Below, one piece after another: positions 55,292-64,000 of a stretch of 64,000 nucleotides of DNA. Under the pieces are notes generated by a model. The model had not been told where the DNA came from, ran no database searches, and was given only the letters and a program-made list of their open reading frames with translations. How positions within the stretch are numbered: the stretch's first letter is position 1; every line of letters starts with the position of its first letter. Source of the stretch: Marinobacter sp. ANT_B65 (GTDB taxonomy: Bacteria; Pseudomonadota; Gammaproteobacteria; Pseudomonadales; Oleiphilaceae); the NCBI RefSeq assembly GCF_002407605.1, contig NZ_NXGV01000006.1:92791-156790 (forward strand), in the 5' to 3' direction. A program made the translations under genes and the position numbers.

Positions 55292-55825
55292 TTATTTCTT
55301 CTTGGCTTCTTTACGTCTTACCTGCTCATCCGCATACCGAACACCTTTGCCTTTATAAGGCTCGGGCGGACGGAACGCGCGGATTTCCGCAGCGACGTGG
55401 CCAACCTGTTGCTTGTCGATACCGCGAATAACTACTTCCGTATTGGACGGAGTTTCGGCGGTAATCCCCTCGGGCAGCTCATATTCTACCGGGTGAGAAA
55501 AACCCAGTGTCAGATTGAGCTTCTTACCTTGTGCCTGGGCCCGATAACCTACACCGATTAGCTGGAGCTTACGCTCGAAGCCAGCGGATACACCGGTCAC
55601 CATATTATTGACCAGCGCGCGGGTCGTACCAGCAAGAGCGCGGGACTTTTGGGCACCATCGCGTGCTGCAAAGCGAAGAAGATTCTCTTCCTGCTTAACC
55701 TCAACCGCTTGGTGAATCGAAAACTCAAGTGCTCCTTTGGAGCCCTTTACACTAATTTCCTGTCCGTTTAGCTTAACCTCAACACCGGAAGGCAGCACGA
55801 CAGGATTATTGGCAACCCTGGACAT
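55292..55825 (-). CDS. rplF: 50S ribosomal protein L6
   Basis: A 177-residue L6 with two repeated domains. [21 protein letters not shown] at the N terminus and the C-terminal [29 protein letters not shown] are family signatures. Confidence 0.97.
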   Translation of the reverse strand: MSRVANNPVVLPSGVEVKLNGQEISVKGSKGALEFSIHQAVEVKQEENLLRFAARDGAQKSRALAGTTRALVNNMVTGVSAGFERKLQLIGVGYRAQAQGKKLNLTLGFSHPVEYELPEGITAETPSNTEVVIRGIDKQQVGHVAAEIRAFRPPEPYKGKGVRYADEQVRRKEAKKK

Positions 55826-55834
55826 GTGATTCTC

Positions 55835-56227
55835 CTAGAATACGGTGCAGATGACTTCGCCACCCACGCCGGCAGCACGTGCAGCACGGTCTGTCATTAC
55901 GCCCTTGGACGTAGAGACAATCGCGACTCCCAGACCACCGGATACTTTCGGTAGCTCCCCAGTGCCCTTGTACTGGCGCAGGCTCGGACGGCTAACCCGC
56001 TTGATCGACTCAATAACCGGCTTACCGCCGAAATACTTCAGAGTGATCGTAAGCTCAGGCTTTACGTCAGTTGTAACGGAAAAATCTGCAACGTAACCTT
56101 CATCCTTAAGGACTTGGGCCACGGAGATCTTCATCTTTGAAGACGGCATCGTAACGTCTGCTTTCGATGCCATCTGTGCGTTGCGTATACGGGTTACCAT
56201 ATCCGCAAGCGTGTCTTGCATACTCAT
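55835..56227 (-). CDS. rpsH: 30S ribosomal protein S8
   Basis: A 130-residue S8, in E. coli the translational repressor of the spc operon. [22 protein letters not shown] and [22 protein letters not shown] at the end are diagnostic. The ATG at 56227 has AGGAG 10 bases upstream; the open frame runs on to 56284 without support. Confidence 0.96.
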   Translation of the reverse strand: MSMQDTLADMVTRIRNAQMASKADVTMPSSKMKISVAQVLKDEGYVADFSVTTDVKPELTITLKYFGGKPVIESIKRVSRPSLRQYKGTGELPKVSGGLGVAIVSTSKGVMTDRAARAAGVGGEVICTVF

Positions 56228-56316
56228 TGGTATGAGGCTCCTGATCTTTTTAGTTGTGCAGCGGCGTGCCGCACCGCTTACCAACAGGCATCCCGACCGA
56301 AGTCAGGATACCTATC

Positions 56317-56622
56317 TTACCAGCTTGCCTTGGTCAGGCCCGGAACGTCGCCACGCATGCCGTACTCACGGAGTTTAATCCGGGAAAGTTCGAACTTGCG
56401 TAGAACGCCATGGGGACGACCAGTCACCTGGCAACGATTACGAAGGCGCGAAGGAGAAGCATCGCGAGGAAGCTGCTGGAGCTTCATCTGTGCATTCCAA
56501 CGGTCATCATCGCTGGTATTTGGGTTCTTGATAATCGCCTTGAGCTCTGCACGCTTCGCTGCAAATTTCGCAACAGTTTGCTCGCGCTTGAGCTCACGGT
56601 TTTTCATGGAAACCTTAGCCAT
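56317..56622 (-). CDS. rpsN: 30S ribosomal protein S14
   Basis: A 101-residue long-form S14 without the zinc-binding Cys pairs. [28 protein letters not shown] and [20 protein letters not shown] are typical. Confidence 0.97.
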   Translation of the reverse strand: MAKVSMKNRELKREQTVAKFAAKRAELKAIIKNPNTSDDDRWNAQMKLQQLPRDASPSRLRNRCQVTGRPHGVLRKFELSRIKLREYGMRGDVPGLTKASW

Positions 56623-56635
56623 TACTCTCGTTCCT

Positions 56636-57175
56636 TTATTTCTTGAACGGAAAGCCGAAAGCTTTCAACAGCTCACGACCTTCATCGTCGGTATCGGCAC
56701 TGGTGGTAATGGTGATATCCAGACCGCGGATCTTGTCGACTTTGTCGTACTCGATCTCAGGAAAGATAATCTGCTCACGCACACCCATGCTGTAGTTACC
56801 GCGCCCGTCAAAGGACTTGGGATTCAGACCGCGGAAGTCACGAATGCGGGGAACCGCAATGTGAACCAGACGATCAAAGAAGTCCCACATACGCTCACCG
56901 CGCAAGGTAACCTTACAACCAATCGGCCATCCTTCACGGATCTTGAAACCCGCAACAGATTTACGCGCCTTGGTAACAACAACCTTTTGACCTGCCAGGC
57001 GTTCGAGATCTGCCACAGCATTTTCAATCAGTTTTTTATCGCCAACCGCCTCACCGACACCCATGTTCAGGGTAATCTTTTCGATACGCGGTACCTGCAT
57101 GATGTTCGTAAAACCGAACTCTTTCTGCAGGGCGGGTATCACTTCCTTGCTGTACTGCTCTTTCATGTTAAGCAT
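56636..57175 (-). CDS. rplE: 50S ribosomal protein L5
   Basis: A 179-residue L5 that contacts 5S r[25 protein letters not shown] and [29 protein letters not shown] at the end identify it. The ATG at 57175 gives the standard length and has GGTGG upstream; an internal ATG at 57166 is an alternative. Confidence 0.95.
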   Translation of the reverse strand: MLNMKEQYSKEVIPALQKEFGFTNIMQVPRIEKITLNMGVGEAVGDKKLIENAVADLERLAGQKVVVTKARKSVAGFKIREGWPIGCKVTLRGERMWDFFDRLVHIAVPRIRDFRGLNPKSFDGRGNYSMGVREQIIFPEIEYDKVDKIRGLDITITTSADTDDEGRELLKAFGFPFKK

Positions 57176-57190
57176 CGTAACCACCACCGC

Positions 57191-57511
57191 TTACTGGTTA
57201 TCGACAGCTTCTTTCGTCGCTTTGAAGATCCGCATCTTTGCGCCGTCTTCCTTGGTCTGGAAGCCGACACGATCGGCTTTGCCGGTCTGCGGATTAAAAA
57301 TAGCCACGTTGGAAGCCTGGATAGGTGCTTCTTTTTCGACGATGCCACCTGGGGTGCCCAGCATCGGGTTAGGTTTGGTGTGCTTCTTCATCATATTGAT
57401 GCCAGAAACAATCACTTTACCATCGTCCTGAACTTTCAGAACTTTACCACGTTTACCTTTGTCTTTCCCCGTGGTGACGATTACTTCGTCATCTCGTTTG
57501 ATCTTTTTCAT
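57191..57511 (-). CDS. rplX: 50S ribosomal protein L24
   Basis: A 106-residue L24, an assembly initiator of the large subunit. [26 protein letters not shown] is the KOW motif region, and [35 protein letters not shown] follows. Confidence 0.97.
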   Translation of the reverse strand: MKKIKRDDEVIVTTGKDKGKRGKVLKVQDDGKVIVSGINMMKKHTKPNPMLGTPGGIVEKEAPIQASNVAIFNPQTGKADRVGFQTKEDGAKMRIFKATKEAVDNQ

Positions 57512-57528
57512 AACCGGCCTCTGGTCCT

Positions 57529-57897
57529 TTAAAGTACTTCGGGTGCCAGTGAGATAATTTTCATGAACTTTTCATTTCGCAGTTCACGGGTAACCGGTCC
57601 GAAGATACGGGTACCAATGGGAGCGTCCTGATTGTTCAGAAGTACCGCCGCATTGCCGTCAAAACGGATCAGGGATCCATCGGGACGGCGAACACCCTTG
57701 CGAGTGCGTACTACTACAGCCTTCAGGACCTGGCCCTTTTTCACTTTCCCGCGGGGGATGGCTTCCTTTACGGTAACCTTGATAACATCCCCTACGCTGG
57801 CATAGCGCCGGTGTGAACCGCCCAGGACCTTAATGCACATCACCTGACGCGCACCGCTGTTATCCGCGACTTCAAGCATTGTCTGAGTCTGAATCAT
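57529..57897 (-). CDS. rplN: 50S ribosomal protein L14
   Basis: A 122-residue L14. [33 protein letters not shown] and [26 protein letters not shown] are standard. First gene of the spc group, only 18 bases after rpsQ, so no separate spc promoter fits here. Confidence 0.97.
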   Translation of the reverse strand: MIQTQTMLEVADNSGARQVMCIKVLGGSHRRYASVGDVIKVTVKEAIPRGKVKKGQVLKAVVVRTRKGVRRPDGSLIRFDGNAAVLLNNQDAPIGTRIFGPVTRELRNEKFMKIISLAPEVL

Positions 57898-57915
57898 GGT
57901 TGTTCTCCGGGCGCT

Positions 57916-58182
57916 TTACACCTTGGACGCATGTTCGGTAACTTCAACCAGGGCCCAACTCTTGGTCTTGGAGACCGGGCGGGTTTCCTGAATAGTCACT
58001 TTGTCACCGATATTGCATTGGTTGCTCTCATCATGAGCGTGGATCTTGGTTGAACGCTTCATGTACTTACCGTACAGAGGGTGCTTTACCTGACGTTCAA
58101 CCAGTACCACGATGGATTTCTCCATCTTGTTACTCACGACCTTGCCGCTAAGAGTTCTGGCAGTTTGGTTAGCTTCAGTCAT
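57916..58182 (-). CDS. rpsQ: 30S ribosomal protein S17
   Basis: An 88-residue S17. [40 protein letters not shown] is the family core, and [18 protein letters not shown] closes it. Confidence 0.97.
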   Translation of the reverse strand: MTEANQTARTLSGKVVSNKMEKSIVVLVERQVKHPLYGKYMKRSTKIHAHDESNQCNIGDKVTIQETRPVSKTKSWALVEVTEHASKV

Positions 58183-58183
58183 G

Positions 58184-58375
58184 TCACTTTCCTGCCTTTT
58201 CGTTCAAAACTGTTTTCACGCGAGCAATATCACGCTTCACCCCGGCGAGAAGGTGAGACTGATTGAGCTGACCTGTTGCCTTGCGCATACGCAGATTGAA
58301 CTGCTCCTTCAGGAGATCGATCAGCTCCTTATTCAGCTCCGCGGCTGATTTTTCACGCAGCTCTGTTGCTTTCAT
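58184..58375 (-). CDS. rpmC: 50S ribosomal protein L29
   Basis: A 63-residue L29 starting [37 protein letters not shown]. The ATG shares one base with the rplP stop (TGATG), so translation is coupled. Confidence 0.97.
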   Translation of the reverse strand: MKATELREKSAAELNKELIDLLKEQFNLRMRKATGQLNQSHLLAGVKRDIARVKTVLNEKAGK

Positions 58376-58788
58376 CACATCACCGTCCTAGTTACGAAGG
58401 TGGTCTGTACCGGCAGCTTGGCCGCTGCGAGTGTGAAGGCTTCGCGTGCAACATCTTCAGCAACGCCTTCCATCTCGTAGAGCATACGGCCTGGCTGAAT
58501 TTCCGCCACCCAATACTCAACAGAACCCTTACCTTTACCCATACGTACTTCAAGCGGCTTTCCGGTGATCGGCTTGTCCGGGAAAACCCGGATCCAGATC
58601 TTACCACCCCGCTTGATTTTACGAGTCATGGTACGTCGTGCCGCTTCAATCTGGCGAGCAGTTATACGTCCGCGACTCGTCGCTTTCAATCCGTATTCAC
58701 CGAAGCTCACCTTGTTGGCACGGTGAGCAAGACCCGTGTTACGGCCTTTCATTACCTTGCGAAATTTGGTGCGTTTTGGTTGCAGCAT
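58375..58788 (-). CDS. rplP: 50S ribosomal protein L16
   Basis: A 137-residue L16. [36 protein letters not shown] and [23 protein letters not shown] are diagnostic. Confidence 0.97.
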   Translation of the reverse strand: MLQPKRTKFRKVMKGRNTGLAHRANKVSFGEYGLKATSRGRITARQIEAARRTMTRKIKRGGKIWIRVFPDKPITGKPLEVRMGKGKGSVEYWVAEIQPGRMLYEMEGVAEDVAREAFTLAAAKLPVQTTFVTRTVM

Positions 58789-58800
58789 AAGATTGCCCCT

Positions 58801-59484
58801 TTACTTAGAACCTTTCTTCCCAGAGGCTTTCTTGTCAGCACGGACTTGTTCCATACCACCAAGAATCTCACCTTTGAAGATCCATACCTTGACGCCGATT
58901 ACGCCGTAAGTGGTATGCGCTTCGTAGGTTGCGTAATCAATATCTGCACGTAGTGTATGCAGCGGAACACGACCTTCGCGATACCACTCGGAACGCGCAA
59001 TCTCAGCACCCCCGAGACGACCACCAACCTGAATTTTGATACCTTTGGCGCCTTGACGCATAGCATTCTGAACCGCGCGCTTCATAGCGCGACGGAACAT
59101 CACACGACGTTCCAGCTGACCAGCAACGTTCTGCGCTACCAGGCGAGCATCAAGATCCGGCTTGCGGACTTCTTCGATGTTGATGTGCACAGGCACACCC
59201 ATCATCGCGCCAACTTCACGACGCAAACGATCAACATCTTCACCCTTCTTACCGATAACTATACCGGGACGGGCAGTATGAATCGTGATACGGGCGTTCT
59301 GAGCAGGGCGCTCGATCACAATCTTGCTGACAGACGCTTTTACCAAGCGCTTGTCGAGGAATTCGCGAACCTGAATATCGTTCAACAGGTTCTTCGCGTA
59401 TTCCTTTTTATCGGCATACCATACTGAGTTGTGCTCTTTGATCACACCCAGGCGCATGCCGGTTGGATTTACTTTATGACCCAT
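58801..59484 (-). CDS. rpsC: 30S ribosomal protein S3
   Basis: A 227-residue S3 at the mRNA entry site. [29 protein letters not shown], the KH loop [16 protein letters not shown], and [30 protein letters not shown] are family signatures. Confidence 0.97.
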   Translation of the reverse strand: MGHKVNPTGMRLGVIKEHNSVWYADKKEYAKNLLNDIQVREFLDKRLVKASVSKIVIERPAQNARITIHTARPGIVIGKKGEDVDRLRREVGAMMGVPVHINIEEVRKPDLDARLVAQNVAGQLERRVMFRRAMKRAVQNAMRQGAKGIKIQVGGRLGGAEIARSEWYREGRVPLHTLRADIDYATYEAHTTYGVIGVKVWIFKGEILGGMEQVRADKKASGKKGSK

Positions 59485-59495
59485 CTGAGCATCTC

Positions 59496-59828
59496 CTACT
59501 TGTCGGCGACCTTGACGGTGATATGACAGGTGCGCTTCATGATTCTATCAGCGCGCCCCTTGGCTCGAGCTTTAATACGCTTGAGCGTCGGGCCCTCATC
59601 CACCATTACGGTGGAAACCCGCAGTTCGTCAACGTCCAGACCTTCGTTATGCTCAGCGTTGGCAATGGCGGACTCAAGAGCTTTCTTGATAATCACCGCT
59701 GCCTTCTTAGGGCTGAAAGTCAGAATGTTTAGGGCGTCCTCAACAGCCTTGCCGCGAACTTGATCGGCGACAAGACGAGCTTTCTGAGCTGAGAGGCGAG
59801 CGCCCTTATACTTGGCTGCTACTTCCAT
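59496..59828 (-). CDS. rplV: 50S ribosomal protein L22
   Basis: A 110-residue L22, part of the exit tunnel wall. [27 protein letters not shown] and the tunnel loop [28 protein letters not shown] are typical. The start at 59828 gives the normal length; the open frame extends 5 codons further. Confidence 0.96.
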   Translation of the reverse strand: MEVAAKYKGARLSAQKARLVADQVRGKAVEDALNILTFSPKKAAVIIKKALESAIANAEHNEGLDVDELRVSTVMVDEGPTLKRIKARAKGRADRIMKRTCHITVKVADK

Positions 59829-59845
59829 TTCTATTCCCCTCACAA

Positions 59846-60121
59846 TCAGCGTTTAGCTTTCTTGTCGGCCGAATGGCCGCGATAAGTACGCGTCGCCGCG
59901 AACTCACCCAGTTTATGCCCGACCATATCTTCGGTCACATAAACCGGCACGTGCTGCCTTCCGTTGTGGACTGCAATGGTCAAACCTACGAACTCTGGGA
60001 AGATCGTTGAACGACGGGACCAGGTTTTGATCGGCCGCTTGTCGTTCGCTTCCAGAGCTGCTTCGACCTTCTTCAACAGATGCAGGTCTATAAAAGGACC
60101 TTTCTTTAAAGAACGTGGCAC
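59846..60121 (-). CDS. rpsS: 30S ribosomal protein S19
   Basis: A 91-residue S19. [24 protein letters not shown] and the C-terminal [20 protein letters not shown] identify it. Confidence 0.97.
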   Translation of the reverse strand: MPRSLKKGPFIDLHLLKKVEAALEANDKRPIKTWSRRSTIFPEFVGLTIAVHNGRQHVPVYVTEDMVGHKLGEFAATRTYRGHSADKKAKR

Positions 60122-60144
60122 AGCATTTACCTCTATGTAGTCGT

Positions 60145-60972
60145 TTACTTGGCTGAACGACGACGTACTATCATTTTATCAGTACGTTTGTTCTTACGAG
60201 TCTTATGCCCTTTGGTCGGAACACCCCACGGAGTAACCGGGTGACGCCCGCCAGAGGTACGCCCTTCACCACCACCATGTGGGTGGTCAACTGGGTTCAT
60301 AGCAACACCACGTACTGTTGGACGCTTGCCACGCCAACGTGATGCACCCGCTTTGCCAAGCCGCTTGAGACTGTGTTCACTGTTGGACACTTCGCCCAAC
60401 GTAGCACGGCAATCTACAAGCACCTTACGCATTTCACCTGAGCGCAGGCGGATAGTCGCATACGCGCCTTCCCGAGCAACCAGCTGTACGGATGCGCCCG
60501 CAGAGCGAGCCAGCTGAGCACCTTTGCCAGGCTTGAGTTCAACGCAATGAACCACAGAACCCACTGGAATATTCCTCAGCGGCAATGTGCTTCCGACCTT
60601 GATAGGCGCGTCGATTCCTGAACGCACAGGCTCTCCGATCTGCATACCTTTGGGAGCGATAATGTAACGACGCTCGCCATCCGCATACTTGAGCAAAGCG
60701 ATGTGCGCAGAGCGGTTAGGATCGTATTCAATGCGTTCTATTGTCGCAGGAATACCATCTTTGGTCCGCTTGAAGTCAATGATACGGTAGTGCTGTTTAT
60801 GTCCACCACCAATGTGCCGGGTAGTAATGCGGCCAGCATTATTACGACCACCCGACTTGCTTTGTGACTCGACCAACGGTTCGTAAGGGCGCCCTTTGTG
60901 CAAATCCGGGTTGTAAAGCTTTACAACGTGACGGCGTCCGGCAGATGTTGGTTTGGTTTTGACGATCGGCAT
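60145..60972 (-). CDS. rplB: 50S ribosomal protein L2
   Basis: A 275-residue L2 near the peptidyl transferase centre. [22 protein letters not shown] and the C-terminal [26 protein letters not shown], with the conserved His, are diagnostic. Confidence 0.97.
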   Translation of the reverse strand: MPIVKTKPTSAGRRHVVKLYNPDLHKGRPYEPLVESQSKSGGRNNAGRITTRHIGGGHKQHYRIIDFKRTKDGIPATIERIEYDPNRSAHIALLKYADGERRYIIAPKGMQIGEPVRSGIDAPIKVGSTLPLRNIPVGSVVHCVELKPGKGAQLARSAGASVQLVAREGAYATIRLRSGEMRKVLVDCRATLGEVSNSEHSLKRLGKAGASRWRGKRPTVRGVAMNPVDHPHGGGEGRTSGGRHPVTPWGVPTKGHKTRKNKRTDKMIVRRRSAK

Positions 60973-60989
60973 ATTACGACCCCTTTACC

Positions 60990-61283
60990 TTATTCCACAT
61001 CCAGAAAATCGATGTCCTGACCTTCAGCCAGCTTAACGTAAGCCTTACGAATGTCATTACGCTTGCCGAACCCGCGGGCTGTGCGTTTAAGCTTGCCCTT
61101 ACGATTCAGAACCTGAACACCTTCTACGGTGACGTTGAACAACTGCTCAACAGCCTTCTTGATCTCCGGCTTGGAGGCATCCGGAGCAACCCGGAAAACA
61201 ACCTGACCATGCTCGGCTACCAGAGAAGCTTTCTCCGATACGTGCGGCCCCAGAAGGACCTTATAAATACGTTCCTGATTCAT
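60990..61283 (-). CDS. rplW: 50S ribosomal protein L23
   Basis: A 97-residue L23, docking site for trigger factor and [25 protein letters not shown] and [31 protein letters not shown] are typical. ATGA overlap with rplD. Confidence 0.97.
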   Translation of the reverse strand: MNQERIYKVLLGPHVSEKASLVAEHGQVVFRVAPDASKPEIKKAVEQLFNVTVEGVQVLNRKGKLKRTARGFGKRNDIRKAYVKLAEGQDIDFLDVE

Positions 61284-61885
61284 CCCAGCATCTCCTCGAT
61301 CTTCTTCAGAGCGGGAACAGTCACCACGACTTTCTCGAAGGCAACCAGGCTAACCGGATCCAGACCCGCAACATCACGTACATCGACGTGAGGAACGTTA
61401 CGAGAGGCCAGATGCAGGTTTTGCTCAACGCTCTCCGTCAGAATCAATGCGTTCGAAATACCCAGATCTGCCATTTTGGCGGCAAACACCTTGGTCTTGG
61501 GAGCATCGATAGCGAAGTCATCTACCAGAACCAGACGATCCTGACGAACGAGCTCGGAGAAAATAGAGCACATCGCGGCACGGTACATCTTGCGATTAAC
61601 CTTTTGCTCAAAGCTGCGAGGCTTTGCAGCAAAGGTCACACCACCAGAGCGCCAGATCGGGCTGCGGATAGTACCAGCACGAGCACGACCAGTGCCCTTC
61701 TGACGCCAGGGCTTCTTACCACCGCCACTGACTTCTGAACGGGTCTTCTGAGCCTTTGTACCCTGGCGACCGGCTGCCATGTAAGCAGTAACCACCTGAT
61801 GAACCAGTGACTCATTAAAATCTTTCGCGAAAGCAGTCTCGGAAACTGTAACTTCCTTACCGCTACCTGTAATAGTCAATTCCAT
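61280..61885 (-). CDS. rplD: 50S ribosomal protein L4
   Basis: A 201-residue L4. [41 protein letters not shown] is the tunnel loop region. In E. coli L4 also represses its own S10 operon through a long leader; the leader here is short. Confidence 0.97.
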   Translation of the reverse strand: MELTITGSGKEVTVSETAFAKDFNESLVHQVVTAYMAAGRQGTKAQKTRSEVSGGGKKPWRQKGTGRARAGTIRSPIWRSGGVTFAAKPRSFEQKVNRKMYRAAMCSIFSELVRQDRLVLVDDFAIDAPKTKVFAAKMADLGISNALILTESVEQNLHLASRNVPHVDVRDVAGLDPVSLVAFEKVVVTVPALKKIEEMLG

Positions 61886-61896
61886 CGAACCGCTCC

Positions 61897-62535
61897 TCAG
61901 GCTTTAACAGCAGGCTTGATGACAACATCGCCGCCAGTTGCACCGGGAACGGCACCACTAACCAGCAGAAGGTTGCGCTCAGCGTCGACACGGACAATTT
62001 TCAGGTTCTGCACTGTAACTTGCGCATTACCCATCTGGCCCGCCATCTTTTTGCCTTTGAATACTTTGCCCGGAGTCTGGTTCTGACCAATGGAACCCGG
62101 AGCACGGTGAGACAGAGAGTTACCGTGAGTCGCATCCTGCATGGAAAAGTTCCAGCGCTTTACACCGCCCTGAAAACCTTTACCTTTGGATGTTCCGGTA
62201 GCATCAACAACCTGACCGTCTTCAAAGACTGACGCAGTAATTTCCCCACCAGCGGCCAGGTCTTCACCTTCACCGTCTGCCAGACGAAACTCCCATACGC
62301 TACGACCCGCTTCTACACCGGCTTTTGCGAAATGGCCTGCAGCACTCTTATTGACACGCGAGGAACGACGCGAACCGACAGTTACCTGAACTGCACGATA
62401 GCCGTCGTTTTCAAGAGTTTTGAGTTGGGTGATACGGTTAGGTTCAACCTCTATCACCGTCACGGGCAACGCTTGCCCATCTTCCGTAAAAATACGGGTC
62501 ATACCGGCCTTGCGACCGACAATACCAATTGCCAT
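61897..62535 (-). CDS. rplC: 50S ribosomal protein L3
   Basis: A 212-residue L3. [50 protein letters not shown] and [33 protein letters not shown] are family signatures. Confidence 0.97.
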   Translation of the reverse strand: MAIGIVGRKAGMTRIFTEDGQALPVTVIEVEPNRITQLKTLENDGYRAVQVTVGSRRSSRVNKSAAGHFAKAGVEAGRSVWEFRLADGEGEDLAAGGEITASVFEDGQVVDATGTSKGKGFQGGVKRWNFSMQDATHGNSLSHRAPGSIGQNQTPGKVFKGKKMAGQMGNAQVTVQNLKIVRVDAERNLLLVSGAVPGATGGDVVIKPAVKA

Positions 62536-62594
62536 GTTTCACCTCTAAGTGTACGGGGCTCTCACCCTCTATGGCCTTAGGACAGTTACACAGA

Positions 62595-62614
62595 TTAATA
62601 CCTGAAGGTATTAA
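62595..62614. other. Hairpin over the rpsJ stop codon
   Basis: TTAATACC and GGTATTAA form a perfect 8-bp stem around a 4-base loop, and the right arm covers the rpsJ stop codon (62611-62613). There is no U-tract, so this is not a normal terminator. It may stabilise or process the rpsJ-rplC message in the 75-base gap. Confidence 0.6.
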
Positions 62615-62922
62615 CCGAGGCTGATCTGAACGTCTACACCTGCTGCCAGGTCTAACTTCATCAAAGCATCTACTGTCTTTTCCGTTGGCTCAACAATGTC
62701 GAGCAAACGCTTGTGGGTACGAATTTCATACTGATCGCGCGCATCTTTATTGACGTGCGGTGAAACCAGAATGGTGAACTTTTCCTTGCGCGTAGGCAGA
62801 GGAATAGGTCCACGCACTTGAGCGCCGGTCCGCTTAGCGGTATCGACAATCTCCTGTGTGGACTGGTCGATCAGGCGATAATCAAACGCCTTCAACCGGA
62901 TCCGAATCTTTTGGCTTTGCAT
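62611..62922 (-). CDS. rpsJ: 30S ribosomal protein S10
   Basis: A 103-residue S10, also NusE in antitermination complexes. [47 protein letters not shown] is the standard start. First gene of the S10 operon, with its own strong promoter. Confidence 0.97.
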   Translation of the reverse strand: MQSQKIRIRLKAFDYRLIDQSTQEIVDTAKRTGAQVRGPIPLPTRKEKFTILVSPHVNKDARDQYEIRTHKRLLDIVEPTEKTVDALMKLDLAAGVDVQISLG

Positions 62923-62984
62923 GTTGCACCAAACTCCACTCGTAGCAGCGAAACTGTTCGCCGACCTTCAAAAAAAGGAGCCGC

Positions 62985-63013
62985 ATTGTATGCAGAATAA
63001 ACAACCCTGTCAA
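62985..63013 (-). promoter_or_regulatory. rpsJ: S10-operon promoter
   Basis: On the minus strand TTGACA (63013-63008) and TACAAT (62990-62985) with 17-base spacing: a consensus -35 and near-consensus -10. Transcription should start near 62978, leaving about 55 bases of leader before the rpsJ ATG. Confidence 0.85.
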
Positions 63014-63061
63014 CAGGCAAGCCAGACGACCGGACTGAAGCACACATTGCAACCGAAACAG

Positions 63062-63093
63062 AAAAAGGGGCTGATTAAATCAGCCCCTTTTTC
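63062..63093 (-). terminator. Rho-independent terminator of tuf
   Basis: AAAAAGGGGCTGATT and AATCAGCCCCTTTTT form a long perfect stem with a one-base centre, T-rich on both strands. It lies about 17 bases after the tuf stop and before the S10 promoter. Confidence 0.92.
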
Positions 63094-63109
63094 AGATCAA
63101 ACGAGTAGA

Positions 63110-64000
63110 TCACTCGATAATCTTTGCTACCACGCCTGCACCAACGGTACGGCCGCCTTCGCGAATCGCGAAGCGCAGACCATCTTCCATGGCGATCGGA
63201 GCGATCAGCGTCACTTCCATCTTCACGTTATCGCCAGGCATAACCATTTCCACGCCTTCCGGCAATTCACAGGAACCGGTTACGTCAGTCGTACGGAAGT
63301 AGAACTGCGGACGATAGCCCTTGAAGAACGGAGTATGACGACCGCCTTCATCTTTGCTCAGTACGTATACTTCGCATTCGAACTTGGTGTGCGGCTTGAT
63401 AGAACCTGGCTTACACAGAACCTGACCACGCTCAACATCATCACGCTTGGTACCACGAAGCAGTACACCCACGTTCTCACCAGCACGACCTTCGTCAAGC
63501 AGCTTGCGGAACATCTCAACACCGGTGCAGACAGTCTTGACGGTATCCTTGATACCAACAATCTCAACTTCTTCACCAACCTTGACGATACCGCGCTCTA
63601 CACGACCGGTAACAACAGTACCACGACCCGAAATAGAGAATACATCCTCAATCGGCATCAGGAACGGCAGGTCAATCGCACGCTCAGGCTCAGGGATATA
63701 CGAATCCAGAGCTTCTACCAGCTTCTTGACAGCCGTAGTGCCCATTTCGTTATCATCTTTACCTTCCAGCGCCATCAACGCAGAACCAGTAATGATCGGC
63801 GTGTCGTCAGCCGGGAAGTCGTACATGCCCAGAAGGTCACGCACTTCCATTTCTACCAGCTCCAGAAGCTCTTCATCGTCGACCATGTCCGCTTTGTTCA
63901 TGAACACAACGATGTAAGGAACGCCTACCTGACGGGACAGCAGGATGTGCTCGCGAGTCTGAGGCATAGGGCCGTCAGCTGCAGACACAACCAGGATAGC
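63110..64000 (-). CDS. tuf: Elongation factor Tu, C-terminal three quarters (cut by window edge)
   Basis: The last 296 codons are inside the window; the frame stays open to base 64000 ([18 protein letters not shown] at the edge). G-domain motif NKADMVDD (guanine binding) and GSALMALEG are present, then domains 2 and 3 with [12 protein letters not shown] and [38 protein letters not shown]-Tu carries aminoacyl-tRNA to the ribosome. It lies just upstream of rpsJ as usual; the P loop and start are outside the window. Confidence 0.97.
   Translation of the reverse strand, partial: AILVVSAADGPMPQTREHILLSRQVGVPYIVVFMNKADMVDDEELLELVEMEVRDLLGMYDFPADDTPIITGSALMALEGKDDNEMGTTAVKKLVEALDSYIPEPERAIDLPFLMPIEDVFSISGRGTVVTGRVERGIVKVGEEVEIVGIKDTVKTVCTGVEMFRKLLDEGRAGENVGVLLRGTKRDDVERGQVLCKPGSIKPHTKFECEVYVLSKDEGGRHTPFFKGYRPQFYFRTTDVTGSCELPEGVEMVMPGDNVKMEVTLIAPIAMEDGLRFAIREGGRTVGAGVVAKIIE

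Noticed and set aside
57898-57915. Separate spc-operon promoter before rplN
   Set aside because: The gap to rpsQ is only 18 bases and holds no -35/-10 pair.

Overview
This 64-kb window comes from a Gram-negative gammaproteobacterium, most likely a marine Marinobacter or a close relative. That placement is an inference from protein sequence character and gene order; no 16S gene is present. Several neighbourhoods match the Pseudomonas arrangement: cpdA-yqiB-nudF/tolC, LPS core genes beside ilvE-glnE, typA/glnA/ntrBC, ssb-MFS/uvrA, and an S10-spc-alpha ribosomal block ending in rpoA-rplQ.

Layout. (1) 1-3,117: cpdA (cut by the window edge), yqiB, nudF on the minus strand, divergent from tolC. 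(2) 3,154-26,056: a large lipid A / LPS core region with waaA, two LpxL-type acyltransferases, an ELM1-family protein, several GT4, GT8 and GT9 glycosyltransferases, a YrbL-type kinase, manC, a membrane-domain/GT2 fusion, Kdo kinase kdkA and the O-antigen ligase waaL. Embedded in it (14.3-20.7 kb) is a divergent cassette. One arm encodes a GT4, a CDP-glycerol-phosphotransferase-like protein and a sialyltransferase-like protein. The other arm encodes a two-domain pyruvate-aldolase-like protein, a KdsB-type CMP-sugar synthetase and a HAD phosphatase. This is the best candidate for an undescribed system: a pathway that would make, activate and transfer an unusual 3-deoxy-ulosonic acid to the LPS. 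(3) 26,266-37,778: DUF6165, ilvE, glnE, a potassium channel, a CYTH triphosphatase, a porin, dtd, pip and typA. (4) 38,040-44,109: a nitrogen-control locus with glnA (sigma-54 promoter and NtrC sites visible), a DUF4124 protein, glnL/ntrB (NtrC site upstream), glnG/ntrC and an orphan ParA ATPase. (5) 44,243-49,237: ssb, an MFS transporter and divergent uvrA. (6) 49,296-64,000, all minus strand: rplQ, rpoA, rpsD, rpsK, rpsM, rpmJ, secY and the spc and S10 ribosomal protein genes, then tuf, which runs off the right edge. Promoters with clear -35/-10 boxes are visible before rpsM and rpsJ.

How the genes work together. WaaA adds Kdo to lipid A, KdkA may phosphorylate it, LpxL-type enzymes acylate lipid A, the glycosyltransferases extend the core, WaaL attaches O-antigen, and TolC and the porin sit in the same outer membrane. 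GlnE, GlnA, NtrB and NtrC form the glutamine/nitrogen control circuit, split here over two nearby loci. I saw no tRNA, rRNA, CRISPR array, insertion sequence or phage gene. Start codons were chosen by eye from Shine-Dalgarno spacing and family length.
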